Source of the DNA: Nostoc sp. 'Peltigera membranacea cyanobiont' N6
Lineage (GTDB): Bacteria; Cyanobacteriota; Cyanobacteriia; Cyanobacteriales; Nostocaceae
Reading direction: 5' to 3'
Length of the DNA: 64,000 nucleotides
Assembly (NCBI RefSeq): GCF_002949735.1
Contig: NZ_CP026681.1
Span: forward strand, 7,966,501-8,030,500
Part shown: in pieces, positions 1 through 10,000 of the stretch
Layout: each line of letters opens with the position of its first letter
Position numbering within the stretch: position 1 is the stretch's first letter
Program-made: the position numbers and the translations under genes
The notes under the pieces: generated by a model
What the model was told of the DNA's origin: nothing
The model's database searches: none
What the model saw: only the letters and a program-made list of their open reading frames with translations

Positions 1-1235
1 ATTTTTATTTTATGTGTCGTTCTCACTGATAAACATGCGGCCACATAGAGCATCCAAGTCAAACTATTAGATTCCAGCAAAGAAGATTCTGTAAGGCTAG
101 CTAAAGCTATATATGTCATGTGTATAATGGGCCACATATCTAATGCTGTTTTACTACTGCGTACCCAAGCTAATCCTTGCAGATAACTGCGCCAAAACCC
201 TAAAAAGAATAACCCTAAACCTAAAAGCCCTAAATCAAGCCAAAGAGCTAGATAACCGTTGTGTGGATGGCCTGGCATCCATCCAACTATACGCCAAATA
301 TAGGCAGATTCACCATCCCATCCTTGCCAGAATCCGCCATAACCATAACCAAGCCAAGGATGTTTCCAAATCATATCCATTACTAGTGGCCATAAGTCTG
401 TTCGACCAGTCAGTGTCGCATCTTTACCAATCGAGCTAAATAGGACATCAGCATCATTAGACAACCAAAAATATAAACTTTGGCTGATGGTTGCCATAAG
501 TATTAGGGTTGGTATCATTAATCTATATGACCAACGCCAAATTTGAAAAGCAAAAAAGGCCAATATTATAATTAATAGATTAACTAGAGATGAGGTAGAA
601 GCGGCAAGTATTAAAAGTAATATTGATAAGCTAAACCCACCCCAGAAAAGCCAACTACGTCTTTGAGTTTGATAGCCAAGCATAAAAAATATTATACTAC
701 TAGTCACCATCCTAGCTCCAAGTCCGTTTTTGTGTGTGAATACTCCACGCCACTTTGGGCTACCAAGATCGCTTTGTATCCCGTATTTAGGCAGGGCTAA
801 AGCAAAAACAAAACTCAGTACTATAACAATTCCAAAAGTTAAAGCAAGTAAATTTAATTGTTGTTTTAAACTATATCGAGAAGCAAAATAAACACCAAAT
901 AAACTTGAATTAATCAGGGTAAAACTATTTTTTAATGTTGTTGACGGTGCAAAAGACCAAGTAATAGAAACAGCTGTCAATATTATTAAAGAATAAAGAA
1001 GAAGGTCTTTTTGTAAGACTAGGAAATAAAGAGTTTTCTTCCAACGTAAAACTAGTAGTAAGAAGGTAACTGTGTATAATAAGAAAAAAATAATCCGAAT
1101 CAGGGAGCCATCATATTCTATCGATTCATTCTGTCCTGCTCCTCCTGACAGCAGGACTGCAAAGATTGCCCCTGAATACATCAGCAAGGCTGCAACTGTG
1201 AATCCCTGTTCGGCAAAAATTAGTAGTTTTTTCAT
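1..1235 (-). CDS. O-antigen ligase / Wzy-type polymerase family protein (partial, C-terminus beyond window)
   Basis: A minus-strand frame opens at an ATG (1233-1235, MKKLLIFAEQGF) and stays open to the left edge, so the C-terminus is missing. It encodes a polytopic membrane protein with many hydrophobic segments. Near its C-terminal half it has the GRTDLW and HPHNGYLALWLDLGLLG motifs typical of the O-antigen ligase/polymerase (Wzy_C) superfamily, which joins or polymerises lipid-linked sugar repeat units at the outer face of the plasma membrane. It lies directly downstream of a GT4 gene and a flippase on the same strand, which fits an exopolysaccharide operon. Ligase and polymerase cannot be told apart from this fragment. 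Confidence 0.8.
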   Translation of the reverse strand, partial: MKKLLIFAEQGFTVAALLMYSGAIFAVLLSGGAGQNESIEYDGSLIRIIFFLLYTVTFLLLVLRWKKTLYFLVLQKDLLLYSLIILTAVSITWSFAPSTTLKNSFTLINSSLFGVYFASRYSLKQQLNLLALTFGIVIVLSFVFALALPKYGIQSDLGSPKWRGVFTHKNGLGARMVTSSIIFFMLGYQTQRRSWLFWGGFSLSILLLILAASTSSLVNLLIIILAFFAFQIWRWSYRLMIPTLILMATISQSLYFWLSNDADVLFSSIGKDATLTGRTDLWPLVMDMIWKHPWLGYGYGGFWQGWDGESAYIWRIVGWMPGHPHNGYLALWLDLGLLGLGLFFLGFWRSYLQGLAWVRSSKTALDMWPIIHMTYIALASLTESSLLESNSLTWMLYVAACLSVRTTHKIK

Positions 1236-1242
1236 AAATTAA

Positions 1243-2346
1243 CTAATATTTATTTTGCATATTTATTTCTCTTTGATAAATTTGGGCTGTTTGAGCGGCA
1301 ATATTTGACCAATTTAAATCTTGTTGGCAACGAGCAAGTGCCGCAGTTTGCATCTGTTTTTGCAAGTCGCGATCGTTTAGCAAACAAATTATCGCATCAG
1401 CTAGTGAGCGAGCATCACACGGTGGAACTAACAGCCCATCTTTTTTATGCTGAACTATCTCACTCAATCCCCCCACATCAGAAGCTACAACCAGCGTTCC
1501 CATTCCATAAGATAACGCTGCGACACCACTTTGAGATGCTTCGATGTATGGCAGAACTGTTACTGTGCTGCGTTGAAACAGATTACCTACTTCTTCAAGG
1601 GGGATAAAATCATTGATAATCTCATAGCGTTTTTCATCATAACCATTAGGGAAATAGTGCCTTATGTTTTCTCCTCTTCCAGCAATAATCAGCTTGACTT
1701 CAGGTATGGATTCAGCAATTAATGGCATAGCCTCAAGCAAATATTTCAATCCCTTATAAGGCAATATACGGCCAAAGAATAGCAAAGTATATGGTTCACG
1801 GACTTGAATATTTTGACCATCGCGACGCTGATACAAACTACCAAGTTCTCCATGAGGTAGAATATTGACTCGCTCTTGAGGTATACGAAATTGTTCAATG
1901 AGAATTTTTTTGAGTTGATGAGTATGAACAATCAATTGTTGGGAACGGTAAAAGCCAATACGTCTGCTATACTCGGAACCAAATACAGTTATATTATCTC
2001 CTGGGTGACGAAATATATCATGGATAGTTGTCACCAATGGTGGCATCTTGTTAAGCAACAAAGTCCAGTCGTACCAAGGATCGTTAGTTTCTTGTACATG
2101 CAAAATATCTGGCTCTATATCTTTAATGATCCGCATCATACTGCTCATAGACAATAGGTTGCGCGGGTCACGAATCCGTGGTTTTTGAAAGCTAATGACA
2201 CGAATATTGGAATCAAGAGCATTGCTACAGACTTTGGAGACTTTTTCTGGATGAATTAGCGTTAAATCAACATATTTAACTAGATTATTTGCTAATTCTA
2301 TCGTGTAATCTTCAAAGCAAAAATGTAATAGAGCAACTTTAATCAT
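1243..2346 (-). CDS. Glycosyltransferase family 4 (GT-B fold)
   Basis: This 367-residue protein has the layout of GT4 retaining glycosyltransferases. The N-terminal acceptor half contains HVQETND. The C-terminal nucleotide-sugar half begins at about residue 190 with FFGRILPYKGLKYLLEAMP and continues to IIAGRGE. The donor-site region around residues 270-300 has the E-x7-type run EASQSGVAALSYGMG followed by ASDVGGLSE. It would add a sugar to a lipid-linked oligosaccharide in the cytoplasm. It sits 8 bp upstream of the ligase/polymerase gene and 80 bp downstream of the flippase gene. Donor and acceptor sugars cannot be predicted. Confidence 0.9.
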   Translation of the reverse strand: MIKVALLHFCFEDYTIELANNLVKYVDLTLIHPEKVSKVCSNALDSNIRVISFQKPRIRDPRNLLSMSSMMRIIKDIEPDILHVQETNDPWYDWTLLLNKMPPLVTTIHDIFRHPGDNITVFGSEYSRRIGFYRSQQLIVHTHQLKKILIEQFRIPQERVNILPHGELGSLYQRRDGQNIQVREPYTLLFFGRILPYKGLKYLLEAMPLIAESIPEVKLIIAGRGENIRHYFPNGYDEKRYEIINDFIPLEEVGNLFQRSTVTVLPYIEASQSGVAALSYGMGTLVVASDVGGLSEIVQHKKDGLLVPPCDARSLADAIICLLNDRDLQKQMQTAALARCQQDLNWSNIAAQTAQIYQREINMQNKY

Positions 2347-2426
2347 AAGTCAAAATTATATTTCTACGTAAATTCTTTACTCAACAAATTTGCATGAATT
2401 ATTGGTAAAATCTCAAATTAAAACAA

Positions 2427-3860
2427 TTACGATTCTCTTAAAAATTTCATCCACAAAAAACGAAATCCACCAAACGCACGAATACCTAGATAAATCATAA
2501 ATAAACTATATACACCAGTTGCTATAAGTAAAGTGAATATAAAATTTAAGCTAATTTTTTGCAATAAGATAAATATAGGTACCATTAAAAAGCTTATGAT
2601 TAAGGGTCGACATATAATTCGCCATAAATTTAATGAGAATAAGCGAGTATAAGTGAAGTAAATATACTGGATAAAACCAATAATAGTCATTAATAATGCC
2701 ATGAAAGCTGCACCTAGTAACTGATATTGTGAAACTAATGCCACACCAATTAAACTTCCTAATGTAGTGGTAATAACTACTTCACGCAGGTTCACTATCT
2801 CGAAACCATTAGCTACAAGTAGATAGGATAATGAGCGTATAAAGGGCAATAAAATCAATGATGCAGCACTTAAGCTAAGAGCTAAATTTGCCTGAGCAAA
2901 GCTAGGATCGTAAACAAAAACTAGTAAATCTTTGCCAAAAAATAACAGCCCAAGAAATAATGGTAATGCCATCATTAATAGGATTTCAATCATGTTCTCA
3001 GCGATCCGCCTCTGCTGCTCGCGTCCTTGAGCTACGGCTTTTGAAAGTCTAGGGAACATTGCTAGAGTTGTACTATTCGCAATAATTAAAAATGGTTGTA
3101 GCAATTGTGCTATCCCACCAAATAGCCCTACTAAGAACTCATTTCCTAATAAGGAAAGAATCAAAATTTGAATTCTACCACTAACTACAGCTATTGCTTC
3201 AATAGCAAAAAATGTACGTGCAATTTTGAGTGTATGAAATATAAACTTACCATCAACCTGCCATTGTATTTTGACGAAACGTGTGATAAAAATCCATTCA
3301 ATGACCAAAATTAGTGTTTCTGAAAAACATAAAATCCACCCTAGATATTCAATTCCGTATTTTAGTCGCATCGCCCAGATCATTATTATGATGCGTAGGA
3401 TATAAACCGGGACTGTAGCGATGGCAATCAAATGCATCTTTTCTTGGGCTTGAAAAACCGCCTCCGTGATGTTAGAAAGTGCAAAAGGAATGATTGTCAA
3501 GCCCATGATGTAGCAAATAGTCGATGTTTTGGAACTATAGGGAAGTAAAAAAACTACAATCACTAACGCCCCATAACTGAAGAAACTAAATATTAATTGC
3601 AGCCAGGTACCACTCATTAAATAAACTGGTGTTCTTTCTGGCTCACGGGCTAGTTCTCTAGTAAACAATGTCTTTAGACCTTGTGAAGCAATGCCCACAA
3701 ATATGAAGTAGTAACTATACGCTAGTAGATACTGTCCTAAGGCTTCGGCTCCCAGAGTACGAGCAATGGCAGAGGTTAGTACGAAAGCTGTAATGCTTTG
3801 TGCTAATCGATTAACTATCATTGAGATAGAATTACTTATGAATTTATACTTTTCTACCAT
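2427..3860 (-). CDS. Wzx-type oligosaccharide flippase (MATE/MVF-like polysaccharide exporter)
   Basis: A 477-residue, almost entirely hydrophobic protein with about 12-14 predicted membrane segments. The N-terminal pattern (NRLAQSITAFVLTSAIARTLGAEALGQY) is characteristic of the polysaccharide biosynthesis/flippase superfamily (Wzx, RfbX). Such proteins flip undecaprenyl-linked repeat units to the periplasmic face. The neighbours on both sides (sugar transferase upstream, GT4 and ligase/polymerase downstream) complete a Wzx/Wzy-type EPS pathway. The start is the ATG at 3858-3860. Confidence 0.88.
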   Translation of the reverse strand: MVEKYKFISNSISMIVNRLAQSITAFVLTSAIARTLGAEALGQYLLAYSYYFIFVGIASQGLKTLFTRELAREPERTPVYLMSGTWLQLIFSFFSYGALVIVVFLLPYSSKTSTICYIMGLTIIPFALSNITEAVFQAQEKMHLIAIATVPVYILRIIIMIWAMRLKYGIEYLGWILCFSETLILVIEWIFITRFVKIQWQVDGKFIFHTLKIARTFFAIEAIAVVSGRIQILILSLLGNEFLVGLFGGIAQLLQPFLIIANSTTLAMFPRLSKAVAQGREQQRRIAENMIEILLMMALPLFLGLLFFGKDLLVFVYDPSFAQANLALSLSAASLILLPFIRSLSYLLVANGFEIVNLREVVITTTLGSLIGVALVSQYQLLGAAFMALLMTIIGFIQYIYFTYTRLFSLNLWRIICRPLIISFLMVPIFILLQKISLNFIFTLLIATGVYSLFMIYLGIRAFGGFRFLWMKFLRES

Positions 3861-4063
3861 TCTAAAATTTTTAATTAAGCTTAATCAGTTCATTTTGAAT
3901 AACCAAAACGAAATTCTGTCATTGCCATTTAACTAATCACGACAGTAAAGTAGAAAAATCTAAATTTAACTAGATAAAAATTATAGTGTGAATTGTAATA
4001 TTTGCATCTATACATAAACGACTATAATTATCTAGTTTCCACTATGATTTTGTTTTTATGACC

Positions 4064-5506
4064 TTAGTAAGCACCTTCTTTTTTCAAAACCACCATAACT
4101 GTTTTGAGCAGAATTTCAAAGTCTAAACCAAGCGACCAATTTTCAATGTAGTTCAGGTCGAGATTTATAACTTGTTCAAAATCTACAATATCTGAGCGAC
4201 CTGAGACTTGCCAAAGACCTGTAATGCCAGGTAAAACTTCATGCCGAATAAAATGATGTTCAGAAAACTTATCTACGTCTCTAGTAGGTAAAGGGCGAGG
4301 GCCGACTATGCTCATTTCTCCAAGGATAACGTTAAAAAGTTGGGGTAATTCGTCTAAGCTGTAACGACGGAGAAATTTTCCAACACGGGTAATCCGAGGG
4401 TCGTCTTTAATTTTAAAGATAATTCCATCTTTCGTTTCATTTAAAGCTTCTAGTTCTTTCTGCAATTTTTCTGCATCAGACCTCATAGTTCGAAATTTCC
4501 ATACTTTAAACTGTTGCCCATGTAAGCCTATACGAGTTTGCCTATAAAATACTGTGCCAGGAGAGTCCAGTTTGATAGCTATAGCTATAGCTACATAAAT
4601 AGGGAATAAAAACATTACAAACAAAGTTGCAAAACAGAAATCACAACTGCGCTTTATCCAAAAATCTTTACCTGTAATTATCGGGCAATCTAAATTTAGA
4701 CAAGGCATTCCTCCTATTTTACTAAATTCTACATTTCTATAAATTGGTTTTAATTCCATCGGTAAAATATGGACTTGGATGCCAGAGGCTTGAAATAACC
4801 AGCATAAAAACATTCTATTTTTTAGAGCATCCCAAGAGATAAAAACTTCTGTTACACCCAATTCATTAAGTTGACTCAATGTTTTTTGACGTTGATATCT
4901 GTCTAATGAGCTAGCATTAGCTGTTCCAGATACAATATAATGCTTCTCTTTTTTTATAAAGCTAGCAATTTGCTCGCGATCTTGAGAATCACAAATAATG
5001 AAAACAGAAGAACGAACTATTTTTTTCTGCTTCCGCAGATATTCAAGAGTAAGATTCACAGCATATCTACCGCTACAAATAAAAAATATGCTTAGGAACC
5101 AAGAGAATAATATTAATTTTGGACGTGTAATATCAACTACTGGTTTGTACAAAAAACAAACTAGGAGTATTAATCCATGAGCAAAAGTCAGCGATTTTAT
5201 AATATTAAAATAGTCATAGCGTTTTTGACCTTCTCGATAAATACCTTCGACAGCTAACGAGCCTATTTGAATGCCAATAGTTATTAAAATAGGTAAATAA
5301 TTACTCGGTATATACCAAGTAAAATTATTATAAGAAGACTGATATCCGGCTAAAATCCATGCTAAGGATAAAAGAGTATAGTCTACTAAAAACAATGTTG
5401 TTAATCTCAACCACCAGGAACCCTTGCGGACTCTGACAAATGAAGATGCGCGTAAATCCAAAGGTACTTCACTGAATTTATTTGTTGTAATGCTTTGATT
5501 ACTCAT
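4064..5506 (-). CDS. Polyprenyl glycosylphosphotransferase (initiating sugar transferase of EPS synthesis)
   Basis: It encodes about 480 residues: an N-terminal block of membrane helices, a central CoA-binding-like domain, a further membrane segment (CDFCFATLFVMFLFP) and a C-terminal bacterial sugar-transferase domain. That domain shows SPGTVFYRQTRIG, FKVWKFRTMRSDAE, RRYSLDELPQLFNV, SIVGPRPL and PGITGLWQVSGRS, the classic WbaP/CpsE/WcaJ motifs. The enzyme moves sugar-1-phosphate onto undecaprenyl phosphate and starts the repeat unit. It is the first gene of the minus-strand EPS cluster. An upstream in-frame GTG (5518) would add four residues; the ATG at 5504-5506 (MSNQSITT) is preferred. Confidence 0.9.
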   Translation of the reverse strand: MSNQSITTNKFSEVPLDLRASSFVRVRKGSWWLRLTTLFLVDYTLLSLAWILAGYQSSYNNFTWYIPSNYLPILITIGIQIGSLAVEGIYREGQKRYDYFNIIKSLTFAHGLILLVCFLYKPVVDITRPKLILFSWFLSIFFICSGRYAVNLTLEYLRKQKKIVRSSVFIICDSQDREQIASFIKKEKHYIVSGTANASSLDRYQRQKTLSQLNELGVTEVFISWDALKNRMFLCWLFQASGIQVHILPMELKPIYRNVEFSKIGGMPCLNLDCPIITGKDFWIKRSCDFCFATLFVMFLFPIYVAIAIAIKLDSPGTVFYRQTRIGLHGQQFKVWKFRTMRSDAEKLQKELEALNETKDGIIFKIKDDPRITRVGKFLRRYSLDELPQLFNVILGEMSIVGPRPLPTRDVDKFSEHHFIRHEVLPGITGLWQVSGRSDIVDFEQVINLDLNYIENWSLGLDFEILLKTVMVVLKKEGAY

Positions 5507-7040
5507 AGTTAGCAACACTTGGTGTAGTTAAAGATTGATTGAATTTTATATAAAATAAAGTTGGGGATCTCACATTTTTGCTATGCAAGGATTTTGTCCT
5601 TCGAAGTAACTTTACAGTTCTCGATCAAAAACATTTTCTCAGAGTTGGCTTGATTGCGTTTACTACCCAGGTACTTAGTTTTTGTTACAGGGTATAATTC
5701 GGTTTAGTCTGGAAATTTTGAGCTTTAGGTGCTAAAGAAGGATTTGTTAGTGAGTTTACTTATGGCTGAATAGATTCCTGATGTTAATAAGCAAGTAGCT
5801 CAGGTAAAAATATTGAGATTTTTAACTTAATGTACGTAATAATTAAACCGAACTACCACACTTCTATTGCAGAGTTATACTTCATTATTCGCTAGGATAG
5901 CACTCTTTCTGAACTTACTGTAGCATGTTTAGCTATACTAACTCAGTTGTGCTTAGAAATTATCTGTTTGTTTACGCATAATTACTGATTAGCAAAACTT
6001 ACATACATAACCTATAACAAAATGCATCAAAAATTTGTCTATTGTTACAAAACTTTACAAAAAATGATGTCCTTGATATCATGGTTGAGCTTCGGTCGTT
6101 TTATGAGTATTTTTAGAGAATTGGTTACAGATTAATGAGAAATAAATTCTAAGGTATCAAAGTAACATCAACAATGTTTGATATATGGAGATTTATGTCA
6201 TGTCTGCATTATAGACATTTTTACCATCCGAGAAAGTCAATTTTTTTGATAAAATTTTCTGTGTCTAATTATCATTCACACTTTAGGCAACTTTAATCTT
6301 GTCTCTCAAAAGCTGAAGACTTTGAGCTTGTGCAAATGTCTGATTTAATACCAAACCCAACAATTAAAAGCCTTGGCTAATAGGACAAACCCTCCTATAC
6401 GGGCTTTAAACCCTTGATTATTCTGCTTTTTGTGTAAGTAGACTTCGTTTGCGTAGTAGCAATTATCTTTGCAAGCTACTCAATTATTTAAGCAGATCGT
6501 AATTATGACTTTACACTATTTTTACATATAAACAAACACCATGAAGATTCGGTAATAATTATTTTTTCCTCAAGTAAATTTTCAGAAAAAAGGATAAATT
6601 CTTGTCAGGACTGTGTTTAAGCTAACTAAAATATTATGTTATGCATATAAAAAAAATCTGTCAACTAAAGTTAAGCTGTAAGTACAAATGTTTCTCTATG
6701 GGCGTAACTCAGTAATGCAGTAATGTATTTTTTTATTTGAAAGTCTTATTGGAAAAATTAAGATATTGCGTAAAAATATTGTATTTATTTATATTAAGTA
6801 TAAGACGATGTAATAGATTAGTGACAACTCTATAAATACTAACTATTTTGAAAAGGTATGTATTATCCTGGGTACTGTAAAGCAGAAGCCGTTTGCTTAC
6901 CATCACGCTCTTAAGAACAGCTAGGCTTTGTTTATGTAGCCTCAAGTTTCATACTGAGAAAGTTAATGTACAGTTTTGCGTATTACGATAGTAAATAAAT
7001 TAATAAAATCCTATTTCCTGATGGAGCTGATATATAAAAA
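5507..7040. other. Long gene-free AT-rich region between divergent EPS cluster and NRPS gene
   Basis: About 1.5 kb without a convincing gene. A 70-codon minus-strand frame at 6733-6945 has a biased, low-information composition and no recognisable motif, so I do not call it. The stretch must hold the promoters of the leftward sugar-transferase operon and the rightward NRPS gene. I could not pick out a confident -10/-35 pair or NtcA-type site. It may also contain decayed sequence. Confidence 0.6.
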
Positions 7041-10000
7041 ATGCAGATAAATAGCGAGATTTCAGAGTATAAGCAAAATACTCAATTAAATAGCTTCACT
7101 CACATTATCGGCACTCAAGTTCTACAGGAATGGAAGAACACCCAAGCAGCCGATCGTCAAGATCAGTGCATCCATCAGATATTTGAGATGCAAGTTGAGC
7201 GATCGCCTGAATCTATTGCTGTAGTATTCGAAGATACACAACTTACTTATCAGCAGTTAAACAAACAGGCGAATCAACTAGCGCACTACCTACGTGCTTT
7301 AGGTGTTGGGCCTGAAGTACTTGTAGGGATTTGTCTGGAACGCTCCTTGGAGACGATCGTAGGAATACTGGGTATTCTCAAAGCTGGGGGCGCTTATGTG
7401 CCTTTAGATCCCGCATATCCTCCAGAGCGTTTAGCCTTCATATTAGAAGATACCCAGACACCAGTATTATTAACCCAAGAAAAATTGGTCAAGAACCTAC
7501 CACCGCATCAAGCACAAGTGGTTTGTCTAGACTCAGACTGGCAAGGGAATATCCAAAACAGTCTAGAAAATCTTGTAAATGAAACGACGGCTGATAATCT
7601 CATATATGTAATCTACACATCCGGTTCTACAGGACAGCCCAAAGGTGTAACGATCCCTCACCGTGGGATCTGCAATCAACTCCACTGGAAGCAAACAACC
7701 TTTGGATTAACTCAGGCAGACAAAGTTTTACTGACCATTTCTTTTAGCTTCGACCCTTCAGTATGGCAGATATTCTGGCCATTGTGTTTTGGGGGACAAT
7801 TGATCGTAGCTCGCCCTGGTGGACATCAAGACACTGCCTACCTTGTGAAGGTGATTACTGAGCAGCAAATCACTGTCCTGGCCTTAGTGCCTTCTATATT
7901 GCGTGTCTTACTGGAAGAGAAGGGTATTGAGAATTGCCGATTCATTAGGCATATTACCTGCGGTGGTGAGGCTTTACCTACCGAACTCATAGAACGCTTT
8001 TTTGCTAAATTGAATTTGGATAATGTTCTCCATAATTGCTATGGCCCGACAGAAGCTTCTATTGATAGCACTTTCTGGACTTGCCAACGCGGCACTAATT
8101 ATACTATTGCTCCCATTGGTCGCCCCATCACCAATGCAGAGATTCACATCCTTGATGAAAATTTGCAGCCTGTACCTGTTGGTGAATCAGGTGAACTGCA
8201 CATTGGCGGTATTGGTCTAGCGCGAGGCTATCTTAACCGTCCTGAATTAACCGCAGAGAAGTTCATTTTCGACCCTTTTAGCTCTGAAGTTGGGGCACGT
8301 ATTTATAAAACTGGGGATTTAGCCCGTTTCCTACCAGACGGTAATATCGAGTTTCTCGGTCGTATTGACTACCAGGTGAAGATTCGTGGCTTCCGAATTG
8401 AATTAGGAGAAATTGAAGCGATATTAAGCCAACATCCATCACTGACACAGACTCTAGTAATAGCCAGAGAGGATGTTCCTGGTGACAAGCAACTTGTAGC
8501 ATATATTGTTGCCAAGCCAGAGCAAATTCCTAGTCAGGTTGAATTGCGTCGCTTTTTACAAGGTCGGTTGCCTGAATATATGGTGCCTGCCTCTTTTGTC
8601 TTTTTAGACACCTTGCCATTAAACCCTAACGGCAAAATAGACCGCCGCGCTTTACCTGCACCGCATATATCTGATTTGGGTCTGTCAACTAACTTTGTTC
8701 TACCCCAGAATGCTACAGAAGAGGTGTTAGCTAGCATCTGGGCAAAAGTTTTACGTCTGGAACAAGTAGGTATCCACGACAATTTTTTTGAATTGGGAGG
8801 TCATTCACTCCTGGCAACTCAAGTGATGTCTCGGGTTCGCCAAGCTTTTCAGAGAGAAATACCCTTACAACTCTTATTTGAGAATCCAACGATCGCTACT
8901 TTAGCTCAAGCAATCGCCCAAAACGAGAGTCAAGAAAACGATCCCCAAAATCAAACTATTCCCCAAATAGGCAACCGCGAATCAGTCCCTTTATCCTTTG
9001 CCCAACAGCGAGTGTGGTTTTTGCAGCAGTTGCAACCCGACAGTCGAGCATATATCCTCTCGAATGCACAGCGCTTAAGGGGTAAGTTAAACGTCAGTGT
9101 ATTACAACAGTCACTAGATGCGATCGTTGTCCATCATGAAGCACTCCGAACAAACTTTATTACATCACTTGATGGTAGCCCCATCCAAGTAATTTGCACG
9201 CCTCGACCAGTGGAACTCAAAATAATTGAGGTGAAAGAGGAGCAAGTGGAATGTCTCCTAAGTGAAGAGGCCCAACACCTCTTTAACTTAGAATCTGACT
9301 TGATGCTGCGAGCTACCTTGCTCCAAATAGACCAACAGGAGCATATACTCTTGTTGGTCATGCACCATATCGCCTCAGATGGCTGGTCAATAAACATTTT
9401 CTGGCAGCAATTAGCAGCCGTTTATGAAGCTTTTTTGAGCGGAAAGCCTTCTCCATTGTCAAAATTGCCTATTCAGTATAGCGATTTTGCTGTCTGGCAA
9501 CACCAATGGCTATCGGGTGAAAAACTCTCCAGCCAAATCAACTATTGGAAAACTCAGTTAGCAGGTGCTAATACTGTATTAGAATTACCAACAGACCGAC
9601 TACGGCCACCAGTCCAAACTTACCAGGGAGCAGTGCAATCCCTGATCTTACCCCAGTATCTAAGTGTATCGCTCAAAGAATTCTCCCATCAGCAGGGTGT
9701 CACCCTTTTCATGACATTGCTGGCGGCTTTTGGGACAGTCCTGCACCGCTATACTGGGCAAGAAGACATTCTCATTGGTTCTCCCATTGCTGGCCGCAAC
9801 CAAGTTGAAACCGAAGAGTTGATTGGTTTCTTTGTCAATACCCTGGCCATCCGAACTAACCTGGCAGACAACCCAAGTTTCCGGCAGTTACTTAGTCAAG
9901 TTCGAGAAGTAACACTAGGAGCTTATGCCCACCAAGACCTCCCCTTCGAGAAGCTAGTAGAAGAACTACAGCCAGAGCGAGACATGAGCCACTCGCCACT

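Noticed and set aside
143..439. 98-codon plus-strand frame at the left edge
   Set aside because: It is the antisense of the O-antigen ligase/polymerase gene, which has clear membrane segments and family motifs.
6733..6945. 70-codon minus-strand frame in the long AT-rich spacer
   Set aside because: No motif, biased composition, no ribosome-binding site; typical chance frame in AT-rich DNA.
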